A stretch of 64,000 nt of DNA. Origin: Pterobdella sp. o SKG-2022 (Eukaryota > Annelida > Clitellata > Hirudinida > Piscicolidae). The notes under the pieces are model-generated. The model was not told where the DNA came from, ran no database searches, and worked only from the letters and a program-made list of their open reading frames with translations. The stretch is from the NCBI GenBank assembly GCA_964035795.1, contig OZ038325.1, forward strand, positions 2,946,772 to 3,010,771, given 5' to 3'. This document shows positions 1 to 12,729 of the stretch, piece after piece. Position 1 is the stretch's first letter. Every line of letters starts with the position of its first letter. Position numbers and translations under genes: made by a program.

Positions 1-2150
1 AATGAAGAATTAGCTATGAGGTATTAGGTCACAAAGTGCAAACGACGGGTCAAGAAGCATGAATTGAAAAAACAATTTTGAAATTTGAATTAGTAATGAA
101 GAAATCTAACAAACCGAGCTTTTTAAAAGTAAACTACATTTACTTTAACTAATATAATGTATAAATATAAAAAAAACTACTTTCATTTAATAAATATAAA
201 TCGGAACACATAATTATGACAAGAAAAAATATAATTATGTATCTATTGTTAAATCTCTTTAACTGAGTAACTTTATCAAATAATTTTGACTAATGTTTAC
301 TGAAGATGAGCATGGTGGTGGTGATGATTTGGATGATGATAAAAATGCTGGTAATGTTGATGATAATGGCGAGAACAATGATGATGGTTGCAGACTCGTT
401 CACGAGTATTGTCATGTAAAATCAGAGTAATGAAACATTTTCACGTTGCTGTTGAGCCTCCATCTCGACTCTAAAGAGTAACGATTTTCAATGACAAGGC
501 TGATATAACAAAAAAAGTACCTTTAATTGATCTCAAGTTCCAATGCAACGCATGTAGTTTGAAATGCCCCCATCAAACGTTACATATCGGTCTTGCTATG
601 TGCAACAAATCAGTCATCTGCGTGAAGTCCAGCACCAGAAATGTGTAGGAGTTGGTGTAAAACTTATGATGCTAAACAGTTCACCAGTATCAAGGTATTG
701 AATATAAATACCCTCAAGACAATTTTTAAATGCTATCTTACATACTAAAAAATATACAAAGCAAAAAGTGTGGGAACCATTACGTTCCCTTGATTTTTGA
801 CTTTGATGGGCTCCGCAAGCCTTCCACTATTATTTACTGAGACTTAATGTTTTTGTGAGAGATTTCCGAAGTCGATAGGGTTGTACTGATCTAAAGTTAT
901 AGGTTTTTGAGCAAAATATCTAAAAACTGATTTTTTTTGACAATTTAAAAAAAATCAAGACAGTATTAAAAATTCTAGAGTTATAAAATTTTACCTTCAT
1001 TAATCACCCAAGACCTGTATAAATTACTATATAACATTCACTCAAAATTTCGTAATAATTAGAAAAAACTGGCTAATTATTATTTCTTCTCCTACTCATA
1101 GGTTTTTTTCTATATTGACGACAACTATTTCCACCATAAAGTAAGATACTAATAATGATTCTTTTTTCTATTTCTTTTCATACTGAATTGAAGTAATATT
1201 CTTGTTTATTAAACTTATTTTATAATTAACGAACTTGATGAATAGTTTTTGCAAACATTTCATTGTTTGACACACAATTTTTATTTTATAATATTGGAAC
1301 AACTTTTAATAAAACAAAAAAAATACAGCGGTTATTGTGCATATTGCAAAATACTAAGCTTTCCGATATCAATTATAAATATAAAAATAAATTTTTTCAA
1401 ATTAAATAAATAAACAATAATTATTTGTTATTTTATTCAAAAGTACGAAGCTTTTCGTGAACAATGTAACATTTTCAATAATTTTTATGAAAAATAAAAA
1501 ATATTTCAGTGTTCAGTAATTTTATATTTGCTCCTTTAGCTTGAAAAAAATCAAAAAAGTCCTTTTATTTTTTGAAAATTTTTTGTTTGAAAAAAGTTTC
1601 AAATTACGTATAAAAATATATAACGAGTTTTGTTTTTCAAGATCTTTGTCTTTAATGGCGTCGAAAAAGGTTGTCGTCTTTAATTCTTTGAAAATTCTAT
1701 AATTGAACTAGTAATGAAATGAATTATTATTTTTAATGTTTTGAATGTCTTTAAAATTCAATAGTTCAGGTTTAAAATAACAAAGTTTGTACAAGGGATA
1801 GTACATATCATGATTACGGTTTCCATATAAAAAGTTTATAGGATATTCATGAACCTATCTTACACAGAAAAAATACTTTGTTTTTTTAAAATCTATTTTT
1901 ATTTTTTAGACTTTATTAATTCAATATATGAAATTTATAAGATAATTTGATGGTGAATTCTTTATTTATAATATTTTCCAAGGTATGAGGTTTTTTACCC
2001 TACTTGTTACATTTCTTTTTGCTAGCTAACCATTTTTGCTTATTCTAATTTTTGTTTAACTGCCAATTATCTTTGTTTTTTTTTGCAATAACTAACAGGC
2101 ATTCCAACTAAAATGAGTTTAACACAAAAATTTTTATTAATTAACTTTAA
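1..2150. other. AT-rich non-coding DNA
   Basis: No ORF with protein-like composition is visible. Positions 300-400 are a GAT/GGT-rich low-complexity run, and 420-720 is a block of more balanced composition that looks like old decayed repeat or coding DNA but has no readable frame. Around 1360-1460 there are AAGCTTTCCGATAT and ACGAAGCTTTTCGTGAAC, which resemble the terminal motifs of the Penelope-like pieces at 62.5 kb. The rest is poly-A/T-rich filler. Confidence 0.6.
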
Positions 2151-2164
2151 ACATTCTTTTTCTT

Positions 2165-2325
2165 TTGTTGACCTGTATGACTCAAAAGGTTGAACACTTG
2201 ATCAATCATCTAAAGATACCGAATTTGATTCAGGGTCGGAAAGACTGTTAGCACCTGTTCTATAGTGTGTTTTCTTCGCTTCGAATGTTACAAATACGCT
2301 TTATGAAAATTACCCATTATATAAA
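2165..2325 (+). mobile_element. Degenerate tRNA-headed SINE, 5' half
   Basis: This segment matches, in order, the start of the better preserved SINE at 61198: ATCATCTAAAG, then TTAGCACCTGTTC, TAGTGTGTTTTC, and a TACAAATACGCTTTATGA stretch equivalent to the AGCGCTTTGATCTATAAG block. The box A region is badly decayed. It is an old, 5'-portion-only copy, and the 93-aa ORF starting at 2267 runs through it by chance. Confidence 0.6.
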
Positions 2326-2584
2326 AAATATAAAGCAAAATGACGCTATATTCACAGACGAGTCATGTATTTTCCCGGCGAACTGGAATGGACTATGGCA
2401 CGAGGAGGAACTGAAAGATGTAAACATAGATATGAATAGCATCTCAAAAATAGGAATGTGCAAAAACAATGAAAAAAGATTCTATCTTATGAAAGATGAG
2501 TTAGTTTTTATTATAATCTCATGGTTGTTATTGTGGCAGTATATTTAAGGAAAAAAAAGATATATTGATGAAATAATAAAAAAC

Positions 2585-4331
2585 CTACTTAGGCCGTGTC
2601 TTAGGTCGAGCCAAAGTGATGAAGTTTTTCCAAGATTCCCTGTCCAGCATTGCGCTTTCAACTTCCTTAGAGCTTTCTAGGCCTGTGTCTCATCAGTGTC
2701 AACATAATTTATTGCTTTTTTACTTTTTTTGGATTTCTTACCAGAAGTTGCCACAGAACAAGTTTCGAGGCTATCACTTCTCGATGCCGAACACAATGAC
2801 CGGCAAGTCTCTGTCTGCGCTCTAATCTTACAACTTAATTTTGGCAAATCACCGTAAAGTTCTTCATTTGTCACGTGTGTTTCCAGAATATGTTCAGTGC
2901 CATTCTAAGCATTCTGGTGTAAGCTCCATCTAGTGATTTAGTTAAAGCAGAAGTTAGTAGTCCAAGTTTCAGAGTTATAAAGCAACACAGACTCGAATGT
3001 CACCAAGAATAACCTGATTTTTATTCTCTACTCATTGAAAACTTCCAGATTTTTTTGAGTTTATGACAAGCCATCCATGCTTGAGCCTTCTTACCACCTA
3101 AGTATTTAAAATTGTCAATCTCTTCAATGGAACCACCACTGATAGATTTCATGTCATTGCTACTATCTTCATTGAACCTCATCATTTTGGTTTTTTTAGC
3201 ATTTCAGTGAAATCCATTTTTTGCAGCTCCAGTTTCAAATCGGCTTAAAGCTTTTTGGCTTGAGCTATTTCGTGACATATAAGGGCGATATCGTCAGCAT
3301 AATTGAGATCAGTTATTACTTCCGCTGAATATCGACGACTTCTTTTTGGATTAAGAATGAAGCCAAGTTCTTCATTACCATCAACGGCTATCCCTATAAT
3401 GTAGTCGATAACAATGGTGAAAAGTTATGGGGCCAGACTGTTACCTTGAAAAACATCTAAAATTTCAAAACATTCAGCTTCACCATCAAGAGAAAGTACT
3501 TTAGCTCTTGTTCCCACGTATAGTTTTTGTATGGCATTGATAAGTTCATTTTGAATTCCATATGCTTTGAGGATTTGCGTCATTTTTGCTCTATGAACGC
3601 TATCAAATGCTTTACTGAAATCTTTACAAAAACTATGGTTGCAGGGACAATATTTCTTTTTGCTTCTTCAATTATTTTTCGAAGAGCTAGCATGTGAGCT
3701 GTAGTATTTCTTTTGAGTCGAAATCCGTTTTGGTTGTTCCAAAGTAGTGAGTCTAGGTGAGGTTGAATTCGATTTAGTAAAAGCTATTTCATTACTTTCG
3801 ACATCGTAGCTGATAGACCGATTCCTCTATAGTTTGATGCATTACTGAGATCCCCGTCTCTTGGTAGAGGTAGAATGTTGATGTCGGACCATTGTTGGGG
3901 GTTATAACTGTCTAAAAGAATGTTGTCTAGGTGAATCATATAGAAACGAAAAAATTAAAATTTTTTATTTTATCAAAATAAAAAATTTAATTTTTGTGTT
4001 TTTAGGATTAAAAATTTTGAGGCTTATAGTTTACAATGTCGTCTATATTGCACTGTTTCAGTTGTTCGCTTGGAATACCGTCTTCACCAGAAACTTTACC
4101 AAGCTTAAGACATTTTTTTACTGCAAGATACTCTCCTTTGGTGAAAGGTTCAGTTTTTATCTGTAGATCTTCATATATTGTTTGAACCTGGACAGCGCAA
4201 TCATCTGATGTTGTGGGTTCCTTACCCAGTAAATCGATGAAATGATTGTACCAGCTTTTGACCCTTTCACCTTTGTTCTTGTCTTTGAGAATGCCTTTTT
4301 TTGAGCTTGCTTGACCACTTACTTCATTCAT
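2585..4331 (-). pseudogene. LINE reverse transcriptase remnant (3' half)
   Basis: Read on the minus strand, the segment starts in the linker and finger part of a non-LTR reverse transcriptase (4331-4008; 'GEDGIPSEQL'). It continues through 'NASNYRGIGLSATMSK' and 'NQNGFRLKRNTTAHMLALRKIIEEAK' in shifted frames, and ends in the typical C-terminal tail: a 'TNEELYGDLPKLSCKIRA' stretch, then 'RESWKNFITLARPKTRPK' and a stop near 2585. It has many stops and frameshifts. A short AT palindrome lies inside it at 3950-3995. It is a dead copy, truncated at its own 5' side with no endonuclease. The clade is uncertain, probably RTE- or jockey-like. Confidence 0.8.
3950..3995. repeat. AT palindrome inside LINE remnant
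   Basis: A 22-nt A/T arm (3950-3971) and its near-exact reverse complement (3975-3995) are separated by 3 nt. It sits where the LINE reading frame breaks between 'NIDDIVNYKP' and the next RT block, so it is a small insertion or a replication-slippage hairpin. Confidence 0.6.
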
Positions 4332-7300
4332 GAGATTTCAGCATTTAGAGCTTTGACCACGTTTGGCTACTGTTTCAATTAATAAGAGAAAAAATATTAG
4401 AAAAAAAAAACACAAACAACAAAAACTTTAAATGAATATTTTCAAATGGTGAAACTTCAGTTATTTTTTGACTGATATTAACCAAAACTAACTGCATGCT
4501 AAAGGCATGATCATTATAGAAGAATTTGATGATATTAATTATACTTGATTAATATTGAGAAAAAATAAAAAAAAAATCTAAACTGACACCTTCTTTATGT
4601 TTGTTCGAACAAAATACACAAACTGTTAAACATATACATAATCATAAAAATAAAAAACAAATCAACAAGTTTTTTATTAAAAAAAATGAAAAAATTTGAA
4701 AATATCAATGTTAAAAAAACTAAATAATAAGAGAAGAATTATAAGTAAAGAATAAGTGTCACAAATTCTATGGTGGTTATATTGCCAACTGACATTATGA
4801 TACACTTTTATACACGTAACTTTCTAATTAGCTTTGATGTCATCACCTGTTTGTTTGTTAATTAATTATCGCTCATTTTCGAATATATTATTTTATTATT
4901 CCTCTATTATTATTCATATTATTTTGTTTTTTCAAAAAAGATGGATTTATTTGATAGTTTACTGAAAAATTTTCAAAAGTATGAAATCGAATGATTGAAA
5001 GAATCAAGTAATAAATAAATAAAAAACAAAAAGCATAATGAGCAAACTTCCAACATAAAGGCTTACCTTGCAATCACGCAGATGAGGTGACAAAGTAATT
5101 ATTTTACTGTAAAAATAAAAAAAATAAACATAAATAATAGGAAGAATATCTATAAAAAAATATTTTTTATTTCCATTATGATTGATTAAATTTTTAAATA
5201 TTATTGTAAACTTAAAAAATAAAAAAAATGGTTTAAAAGGATTTAAAAGATGAGTAAAAATAATACTGAAAAGGATACAAATTACTCGTTAATAATTATT
5301 ACTAAAATATGGAAAATATTAATGATTACTGCAAAAATTTTTTATTTTTGCTTCACGTTATATTTGATTTTTCATTCATGTTTAGTGTTATAGAATTAAA
5401 ATTGAATGATATTACCAAAGCAGCTAACAACGTCTTGAAGTTTTTATAACTCATCATACAAGTCAACTTTGAAAAAAAATTTAATTTACGTATTATTTAG
5501 TTGATAAAAGTGTTTGATTTCAATCGTTTTTATATTGGACTAATTTTGTTATTCTTTTATAAATTTTTGAGAGTACGTAAAAGAAAATTTAAATTTTTTT
5601 TGCAATTAACTTAAAAGACTAATCTTTTTTTAAAGATTTAATATTTTTTTTGAACATTTTGATTAAAAGAGAAACTAAAAAGTTATAAAAATAAAAATAA
5701 TAATAAGTTAACAGCATAAAACGCAAAAATAGTTGAAAAAAAATTGGTAAATGAAAAAAATTATATTTATAAAACTAGTAAAAAGAATCCTATAAGAAAT
5801 TTGGAAGAAATCGTTAATATTATTACATTAATGGTAAAGTAATGAAAATTTTTAAAAAAAGTTATAAAACAAAAAAAAATCCAAAGCTACATTAGACAGT
5901 GATTAAACTAATTAGGAAATAACATTATACAAACAATCTAATAGAAAAATCTAAATTTATTAAAAAATAAATACAAGTTTTTTTCACAATTCAGATGGGT
6001 TTCAGTACGAAAATTATTTTATCGAGCCATGAAGCCTATAAGAATGACTTTGTACTCATATTGATTTGTAAAAAAATGCCAAAATAAATAAAAATAGAGA
6101 GTAAAATTGAAATTTAATATTAATTAAATAAACAAGACAGGATATTTGAGTTCAAGAAAATGAAAATAAGGTATATAAAACTATTAAATCATCAAGTACT
6201 GCTTTAAAAGTTTGTAATCTTTGGATTGAAGAGTTAAGCAAAAAATGTAATATTTCAAATGTTCGGGATGGTAGAAAAGTAAGAGAGATCTGTGGTAAAA
6301 TTCTGAAATTAGATTGACTCCTGAAATTATTTTTCGATTTTAAGTTTTAATAATGTAAATTTCTCATAAAATACTCACAATATATGTAGTTTATCAGACT
6401 TTCACAATTCTAGTTTTCCATGGTTTTATTTTTTCCAGAGTAGAAGTTTTTGAATTTTATATTTTCATGAATTTGAAATAGATTGTTCTATTGAATCTTG
6501 AACTTGCGGTTAGACCTTCCATACTCGTTTTCATCCTCTATTTTCGAAAATAATTTTGTGCTCCAAAAGTTATCATTTAAAAGTTATATGATATTATTAT
6601 ATGTTATAATTCGAAATAAATAGTATACAAAATATGATTTTTCATAATTTCAAAAATAAAATTTAATTAAAAAATAAATCATCTCATATTTATTTTAAAT
6701 TTAACGTCTTTACCTTGCTTAACTAAATATTATCGATAGTTGACTAATTGATTATGAAGTTTATTTCGGAGTTTCATAGCAAATCGGATTGACAAAAATG
6801 TGTAGAATTCAAAATTGGTTGGGAAAAAGCATGCTGGATAAATGGTTGCGAAAAAAGATCAAACGCGTCGGAAAAAAAGAAATGGAAAAAGATAGCCATC
6901 CCCTTATTACTCCTAAACCTTTATCATTAAATAAAAATCCGCTAAAGGTTATTTTTAAAATCCACTAGATTATTTTCAAAAACCACTTCTCCACCTCTTT
7001 CCATCCCTCATTTATATTTATTTTTCTTGGTCGTTGTAATAGTTTATCATCATTTTCATAGTTATTGTTTGTTATTCTGATATATTTTTAAATAATGTTA
7101 GTTAAAGTATTAGTATTAGTTTTTACCCGTTTTTTTCTATATATACTTAATAGTATATAATTAAATAGGACAGAAATTTATAAAAAATAGAGTATTCTAG
7201 ATACTATCATTGGGGTTTTAATCATGTCATTAGTTACTATTTATCTATACATTTTTTATCCTCCTAGATTAGTTATTTTTAACATATATATAAACTAAGT

Positions 7301-7560
7301 TTTTTCATAACTAGATGTAATATATTATATAAACAGAGATAAATGAATTAATAAATAAATAAATAAGTAAATAAATGAGTTAAGTAAATAAATAAATAAA
7401 TAAATAAAGAAAGTATTTTAAATACTATCATGTGGTATTTATTCTTATAATTATGCACTTGTTTTTTCTTTCTATTATTTGTATATATGAATATTTTATA
7501 TGTCAGTCTTATATTTATTTAATGAAGATTCATATTTATTATTAATATCGGTTTTTAGTA
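4332..7560. other. AT-rich non-coding DNA with an (AAAT)n tract
   Basis: I see no gene here. The short ORF at 4888-5073 is A/T-driven. A tetranucleotide (AAAT)n tract occupies about 7338-7410. Nothing else with recognisable structure was found. Confidence 0.6.
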
Positions 7561-7569
7561 ATTTATTTA

Positions 7570-8900
7570 TTTACATTTATATAGCGCATCTTTTACATAA
7601 AATAAACATGTATCAGACGCGCTTAAAAATACAAATATAGTTTATGAAGAGATTATAGTCTATACAAATAAGTCTTGAGTGATGATGGGCGAGAAAGTGT
7701 TTTGATTTCATTAGGAAGAGCGTTCCATATTGAAGGTGCTGCATGACTGAATGATCTACCGAAATACTTTGTTTTGCCAACTGGTTGGTAAAATGAAGAG
7801 TTTCTCGAGCTTAACGAGGAGAGAACATTTCTGTTATTGGTGATATTGTAGAGATATCCAGGAGTTTTTGAGTGATGACAGTTGTAAGTGAGAATATAAA
7901 CCTTTTGGGTATAGGAAGCCAGTGAAGCTTGTCTAGACATTGGGTAGATGGGGTGAAGACGTCACAGTTGAGAACAATGCGTGCAATATGGTTTTGAATT
8001 TTGTGTAGCTTTCTAATGAGTGTAGATAGAGAAAAGTATAGAAAAGAATTTCAGTAATCTAGTCTAGAAATGATGAGAGCAAGAGTGAGATTGTGATCTG
8101 TTTGAAAAGTGAGGCTTTTACGAATGTGTTTGATGGCTTTTATATGTATGTTACATTGTTTGGCTGTTGAAGAGATGTGTTGGTCGAAGGAGAGTGTCAT
8201 CGATGATGACGCCGAGTAATTTTATTTCGGAAGAAATCTTTATATTCTGACCAGCAATGTTGATTATTTTTGGTAGGATTTTTATGCGCGATTTAGTACT
8301 GACAAACATTGCATTTGTTTTGTCGATGTTGAGTTTGAGAAGGTTTTGTGAGAGCCAGGTATGTACAGAAAAGACGCATTTAGATATTTCTTCAACGGCT
8401 GGTTGAAGGTTGTCGTAGGAAAATTCAGGTGTGAGAATGATGTCATCTGCATATTGATGAAAAATGATGTTTTTGAAAAATTTTGGCTAAAGGGGGAGTG
8501 TAAATGACGAAAAGTAGAAGACCAAAGACAGACCTATGTGGAACACTAGCTGAAAAAGGCAGGATGGGTGAAGAAGTTTCACCTACTTTGGTAAATTGAG
8601 AATGGTTTGTGAGGTATGAACCTAGTCAAAGAAGAGCTAAATCTACAACTTTGAAATCATACTGCAAGCGAGAAATAAGTGTTTGATGGTCAACCGTGTC
8701 AAAAGCGGCAGACAGATCTAGTGAAACCAGCAGGCTTCCTCGACCGTTATCTTGAGCTCTTTTGAGTGTGTCTGTTACGTGTAAAAAAGCAGTTTCGGAA
8801 GAATGAAGTTTATTGTAGGCAGATTAAAATTTGTTGAAGGATAATGAAGCGAATAAATTAATGGAGAGTTGGGATAAAGCAATCTTTTTCTAGATTTTAT
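7570..8900 (-). pseudogene. CR1-like LINE, RT palm to C-terminus remnant
   Basis: Minus-strand translation in shifted frames gives ordered RT blocks: 'LSAAFDTVDHQTLI' (near 8700), 'SVFGLLLFVIYTPPLA', 'YADDIILTPEFS' region (near 8450), 'LKLNIDKTNAMFV', and 'KLLGVIIDDTLSFDQHIS'. The C-terminal block is 'SHAAPSIWNALPNEIKTLS', inside the 95-aa ORF at 7653-7940. That last block (ApxxWNxLP) is diagnostic of CR1/L2-type elements. The copy starts abruptly near 8900 with no endonuclease, so it is 5'-truncated, and it carries several stops. The element ends near 7570 beside an ATTTATTTATTTAC stretch. Confidence 0.85.
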
Positions 8901-9415
8901 ATGAAAATGAATGGATAAATAATTAAATACATATTTAAATAGAAAATAACTAAATTAATGATTAACTAACTTTAGTAGAGGATGCCCAATTAGAATTATC
9001 AATAAAAATGCTAAGTATCATCGTCAGTTAGTTTAATATTATTCCCCTTATTTATTTTATCTCACTATCATTATTGTTAAATCATTATATTAAACGTATG
9101 AAATGATTTATCTAAATATTCAAATGGAAATAGTCTCAAAATCAAAGATATTATCATCAGGTTATAAAAATTTAATAATTAGTTTTTTTTCATTATTCTT
9201 CATACAAATAATATAGAAACAAAGAATTTTTTAAAATTAAGTATCAAAAGGAATAATATAGTAGCATGAGACTATTTTCTCAGAGTACTTTTGGTTCTGG
9301 GCATGATGTTAAAATGCACCAATCTATTGTCAGACGCCTATCATTTCGCCATGGCTCCTTGAACCTGAAGTCATACTTTGAGTTTTAAAATTCATTTTTA
9401 AATACCATCAACTTT
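8901..9415. other. AT-rich spacer
   Basis: No gene is seen. Near 9293-9316 the string TTCTGGGCATGATGTTAAA matches, with two transitions, a string just 3' of the SINE at 61796, so a fragment of a shared repeat may be present. Confidence 0.5.
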
Positions 9416-9419
9416 ATTG

Positions 9420-9830
9420 CTTTCAACCAATCAACTACCTTCTTTTGGTAGCTTCCATGATAAGTGGCTGGGCCTCCCTTCCACTTCCGTTCAGTGGTTT
9501 TTCTGCATGTTTCCAGCACCCTCTTCGTTTCAGTGTTGACGACATCTTTTAGCCACGTGACCCGAGACCTTCTTCTGGGTCAAGTGAGGGGTTTGTCCAA
9601 ACCAATAGTCGGCAAGTAAGGGGCTTTTTTTTTCTACGCATGCCAAAATAACCTTCTTGTAACAGTTTGGGCTTTTCTCTTGTTCTTTTGTACACTTCTT
9701 TATTCCTTATAAAATCTCTTCATGATATTCAGAGAAGTCTTCGATATTCTCAACATTCAAAATCTTTTTTCGTAATCTTTTGTTGTATATCCAGCTCTCG
9801 GATTCATACGTCCTTATAGGCCATATTTAT
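9420..9830 (-). pseudogene. LINE C-terminal fragment
   Basis: Minus-strand frames read 'YESESWIYNKRLRKKILNVENIEDF', the equivalent of the YGxExW block after the RT thumb. After a frameshift they read 'VTWLKDVVNTETKRVLETC' and further sequence to near 9420. It is a short, frameshifted 3' piece. The clade cannot be assigned. Confidence 0.6.
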
Positions 9831-9954
9831 GTTAGCAGGAGCTTTCTTTCAACTCTGACGGCATGGCATTTCCAAATATATAGATACTATTTTTGTTAAA
9901 CCTAAACACTTTTGTTTGCCAAAGGTTTGATGTGGCCAAATCAAGTCAATTACG

Positions 9955-10100
9955 AGTATGATTAACTTCAGGAGTTTCTAGACCACTGAGTATTATAAAC
10001 TTTGCAAAATAACTAAATGCAATGCAATGCAATGTAAGTTTTCGTAGATATAGAAATTGTAACACGGATTATGCATGTATAAATAAATAAAATAAAATAG
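9955..10100 (-). mobile_element. 3' tail fragment of element X / SINE family
   Basis: It shares ACGAGTATGATT, CAGGAGTTTCTAGACCACTG and AGTATTAT..ACTTT with the copies at 26160, 31145 and (reverse orientation) 61700-61770. Only about the last 140 bp is present, and it has diverged from the others. Confidence 0.75.
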
Positions 10101-10109
10101 AAAACTAAG

Positions 10110-10275
10110 ATAATTATTATTATTGTTTGTTTAACGTCTTTTGTCTCATAGCATGAGATTAGACGGTTTGTCAAAGCGCAGATATCTGTCTTCTCCAGAG
10201 GTCTCTATCTAAGGAGTCTGTTTGCAGTTTTCAAATCGGTTTTAACGAGCTGGATCGACGTGCGTTTTGGTTTTT
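10110..10275 (-). mobile_element. LINE 3' end with (AAT)n tail
   Basis: The minus strand reads 'PKRTSIQLVKTDLKTANRLL', then 'RPLEKTDICALTNRL', the usual last residues of a LINE ORF2 (compare 37049 and 57149). A short TAA/AAT run follows at 10110-10130, the kind of microsatellite tail left by these elements. Confidence 0.55.
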
Positions 10276-10339
10276 TTTTTCTTTTTTTCTTTTTTTCTTT
10301 ACCCCGAGAACCCTAGTCTTGTTGGGTGCTCCTCATGTC

Positions 10340-12240
10340 CCTAGTGGTCGAGAAGCTCAGCCGCTCTCGGGAACCAGTGTGGTACTTATTTTGGGGCAGA
10401 TGAAGAGGTGAGGGGTGTCGTGAATGTTTGTTTGGCAGAGTGGGCATGAAGGTGAGGGATGAGATGAAGGTGAGATTTTGTTGAAGTATGAGAAGATGAA
10501 AAGTGATTTATTTGATCTGAGTTGGGCGAGAGTGCGGCGAGTGTGGTGGTCTAGAGTGGTTTCTGATTCATGAATGGGTGGGGGTTGCTTGCTGAGGATT
10601 TTGTTGTGAGTGGATGATATGTAGTCATGAACTATTTTTGTGTATATTGTTTTTATGTTGTTTTTTATTTGTGTGTGAGAGGTGGTCTGGGCGGAGGAGG
10701 GTATGTTTAGAGTGTAGTTGATGTTGTTGTTGAATGTGAATCGTTTTTTGTATCTGGGGTGGGCTTCTTGTGTGGTGAGTGGGTGTAGAGGATGAGTGGG
10801 GTCGGAGACTTTTTGTGTGAGTTGTGATGCATAAAGTTTAAGATGGTTTTGGAGTGGAAGGATTTTGGTCTCTGAGTGGAGGTGTTGGGTGTTGGTGTCT
10901 AGGGTGCAGCCAGTGATTGTTTTCAAGGCTACGTTTTAGATTTTTTGGAGTTTGTTGAGGGAGGTGGATGAGATGATGGGTGACCAGATGGTGTTGGCGT
11001 ATTCGATGATGGGAAGGAGTAATGTTTAGTATGTGGTGATGAGTATTTCTTTGCTTTTTCCCCTGTGTGTTGATGTGAGGAGTTTTAGGAGATTGAGTGT
11101 TTTTTTTGCCTTAGCGATGGTGTTGTCTGTGTGTGGTTTCGTTTCGATATGATTGTAGTGATGCTTTCGGGGAGTGGGGTGTGGGTGGGTTTTATTATTC
11201 CTTTAGGGATGTTTATTCGGTCTGATGTGAGTATGGCGTTTGTGATAAGATGGTTAGCTGTGTGGGGGTCTTCGTGGAGAGCGGTGTTTTTGAGGGTGTG
11301 TTCTATGTTTTTGGCGAATCGGGGCCAGTTGGCTTTCTTGTAGTTAGTGAGAATTCTGAGGGGTTTAGTTTTGGGTATTTTGTATTTGTTTTTAAATGTG
11401 ATGAGAATGGGAAGATGGTCGGAGTTCAAGGCTTTAAGTGTTTGCCAAGTGAGGTTGGTAGATATTGTGGTGTCTACTGTGATGATGACGGGGGAAGTGG
11501 GTTGTTGATTTGGGTTGAATGGTAGTCGGATAAGAGTTTTGGGTATTTTGTATTTGTTTTTAAATGTGATGAGAATGGGAAGATGGTCGGAGTTCAAGGC
11601 TTTAAGTGTTTGCCAAGTGAGGTTGGTAGATATTGTGGTGTCTACTGTGATGATGACGGGGGAAGTGGGTTGTTGATTTGGGTTGAATGGTAGTCGGATA
11701 AGAGTGTTGATTGAGAGTGATGTAGTTTGAATTGAGGATGAGTGAGTTTATGAGTTGGCCTCTGTGGTCCGTGAAAGGAGAGTGCCATGTTTGTGAGTGG
11801 GCGTTAAAGTCACCCGTGATTATGGAATTGGGAAGGCTTGTGAGGTGGATAAAGAGATTGGTGATTGAGTTGTCTATGTTGTTGGTGTTGGGTGGGATGT
11901 AGACGTTTGAAATGTGTAGATTGGTGTGTCTGAGATGTATTTTTGTTGCGATAAGTTCGATGTTTTTTTGTGATCAGGTTTGTGGGAGTGAGGATTTGTG
12001 AGTAGGCTATGTTGTTGTTGATGTAGGTTAGCAGACCTCAACCTTTTTGGGATGAGGGTCTGTCTAGTCTTATGGCTGAGAAGTTAGGGATGTGAGGAGT
12101 TTGGTGTTTGCTGTTGAGGTTGAATTCTTGTAGTGTGATAATGTGTATTTTTTGTTAGTGTATTAGGTGGGTGAGTTGAGTTGTTTTCTTGGTGATTGAG
12201 TTGATGTTGAGCTGTATTATGTTGATATTTTTTGGTGTTG
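10340..12240 (-). pseudogene. Jockey-like LINE lacking the RT core
   Basis: On the minus strand an AP-endonuclease-like start is readable from about 12230 ('INIIQLNINSIT', 'SAIRLDR', 'GLLTYINNNIAYSQ'). The endonuclease end 'SDHLPILITFKNKY' lies in the 170-aa ORF 11085-11597. After 11100 the frame jumps to the RT thumb ('YANTIWSPIISSTSLNKLQ') and the C-terminus in the 189-aa ORF 10357-10926, where 'CPLCQTNIHDTPHLFIC' is the CxxC..H..C knuckle near the end of jockey-like ORF2 proteins. The palm, including YADD, is missing, so about 400 codons have been deleted. The plus strand is strikingly G/T-rich (A/C-rich coding strand), unlike its neighbours. A 168-bp tandem duplication lies within it. Confidence 0.85.
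11367..11702. repeat. 168-bp exact tandem duplication
   Basis: Positions 11367-11534 and 11535-11702 read identically. 168 is 56 codons, so the minus-strand ORF stays open and 'NSDHLPILITFKNKYKIPKT' appears twice. Identity with no visible substitutions in an otherwise decayed LINE means it is recent, or is an assembly artefact. Confidence 0.9.
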
Positions 12241-12725
12241 TTAAAGGGGGAGTTGGTCGGTTTTGGGTGGTTGGTTTGGTTTGTTGAAGTGTGTGGAGAG
12301 TCTTTTGTGTTAGATTTTGTATGTAGGGAGGAGTTTTTAGGGTAGGGATTTGATGTTTGTGACATATGAATGAGGATGAGTAGGATTTGAGTTTGATGTG
12401 TGAGCATTTGAGGTGAATCCGGTGAGGAATGGTATGATTGCATTAGATGGAGGTTTGATATAAGGTGATTTTATGTGTACATATAGCACAGTACCACATG
12501 GGTCCCAGGTTGCTTTCCACCTTTTCTGCGAGAAGCAGCTGAGCCCTTTTCCACCAGTCCAGGTCTTGGTGGGGGCAGGCCATAAAAAATATAGCCTGAT
12601 TTGTGGTTCTCCTTTTGAAGAGAGAGAGGACGGGGGGTGTTGAGGCAGATTTGGTCCTCTTGAGGACACATCTCGACCACGTGTAGGTCTGCCTCTCTCA
12701 GGACACGTACATTTTGGTCTCCCAA
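12241..12725 (-). other. Region between two LINEs, GC-richer insert
   Basis: 12241-12460 continues the A/C-rich minus strand of the jockey-like element, probably its 5' UTR or ORF1 end. 12470-12725 is clearly GC-richer and keeps two overlapping minus-strand ORFs open (12471-12725 and 12337-12669), with a Pro/Lys-rich sequence such as 'LPPPRPGLVEKGSAASRRKG'. It could be the C-terminus of the next LINE or a fragment of another repeat. I do not recognise it. Confidence 0.4.
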
Positions 12726-12729
12726 CTCG

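Noticed and set aside
11131..11525. Plus-strand Gly/Val-rich ORFs
   Set aside because: They lie antisense to the jockey-like LINE endonuclease and exist because its coding strand is A/C-rich.
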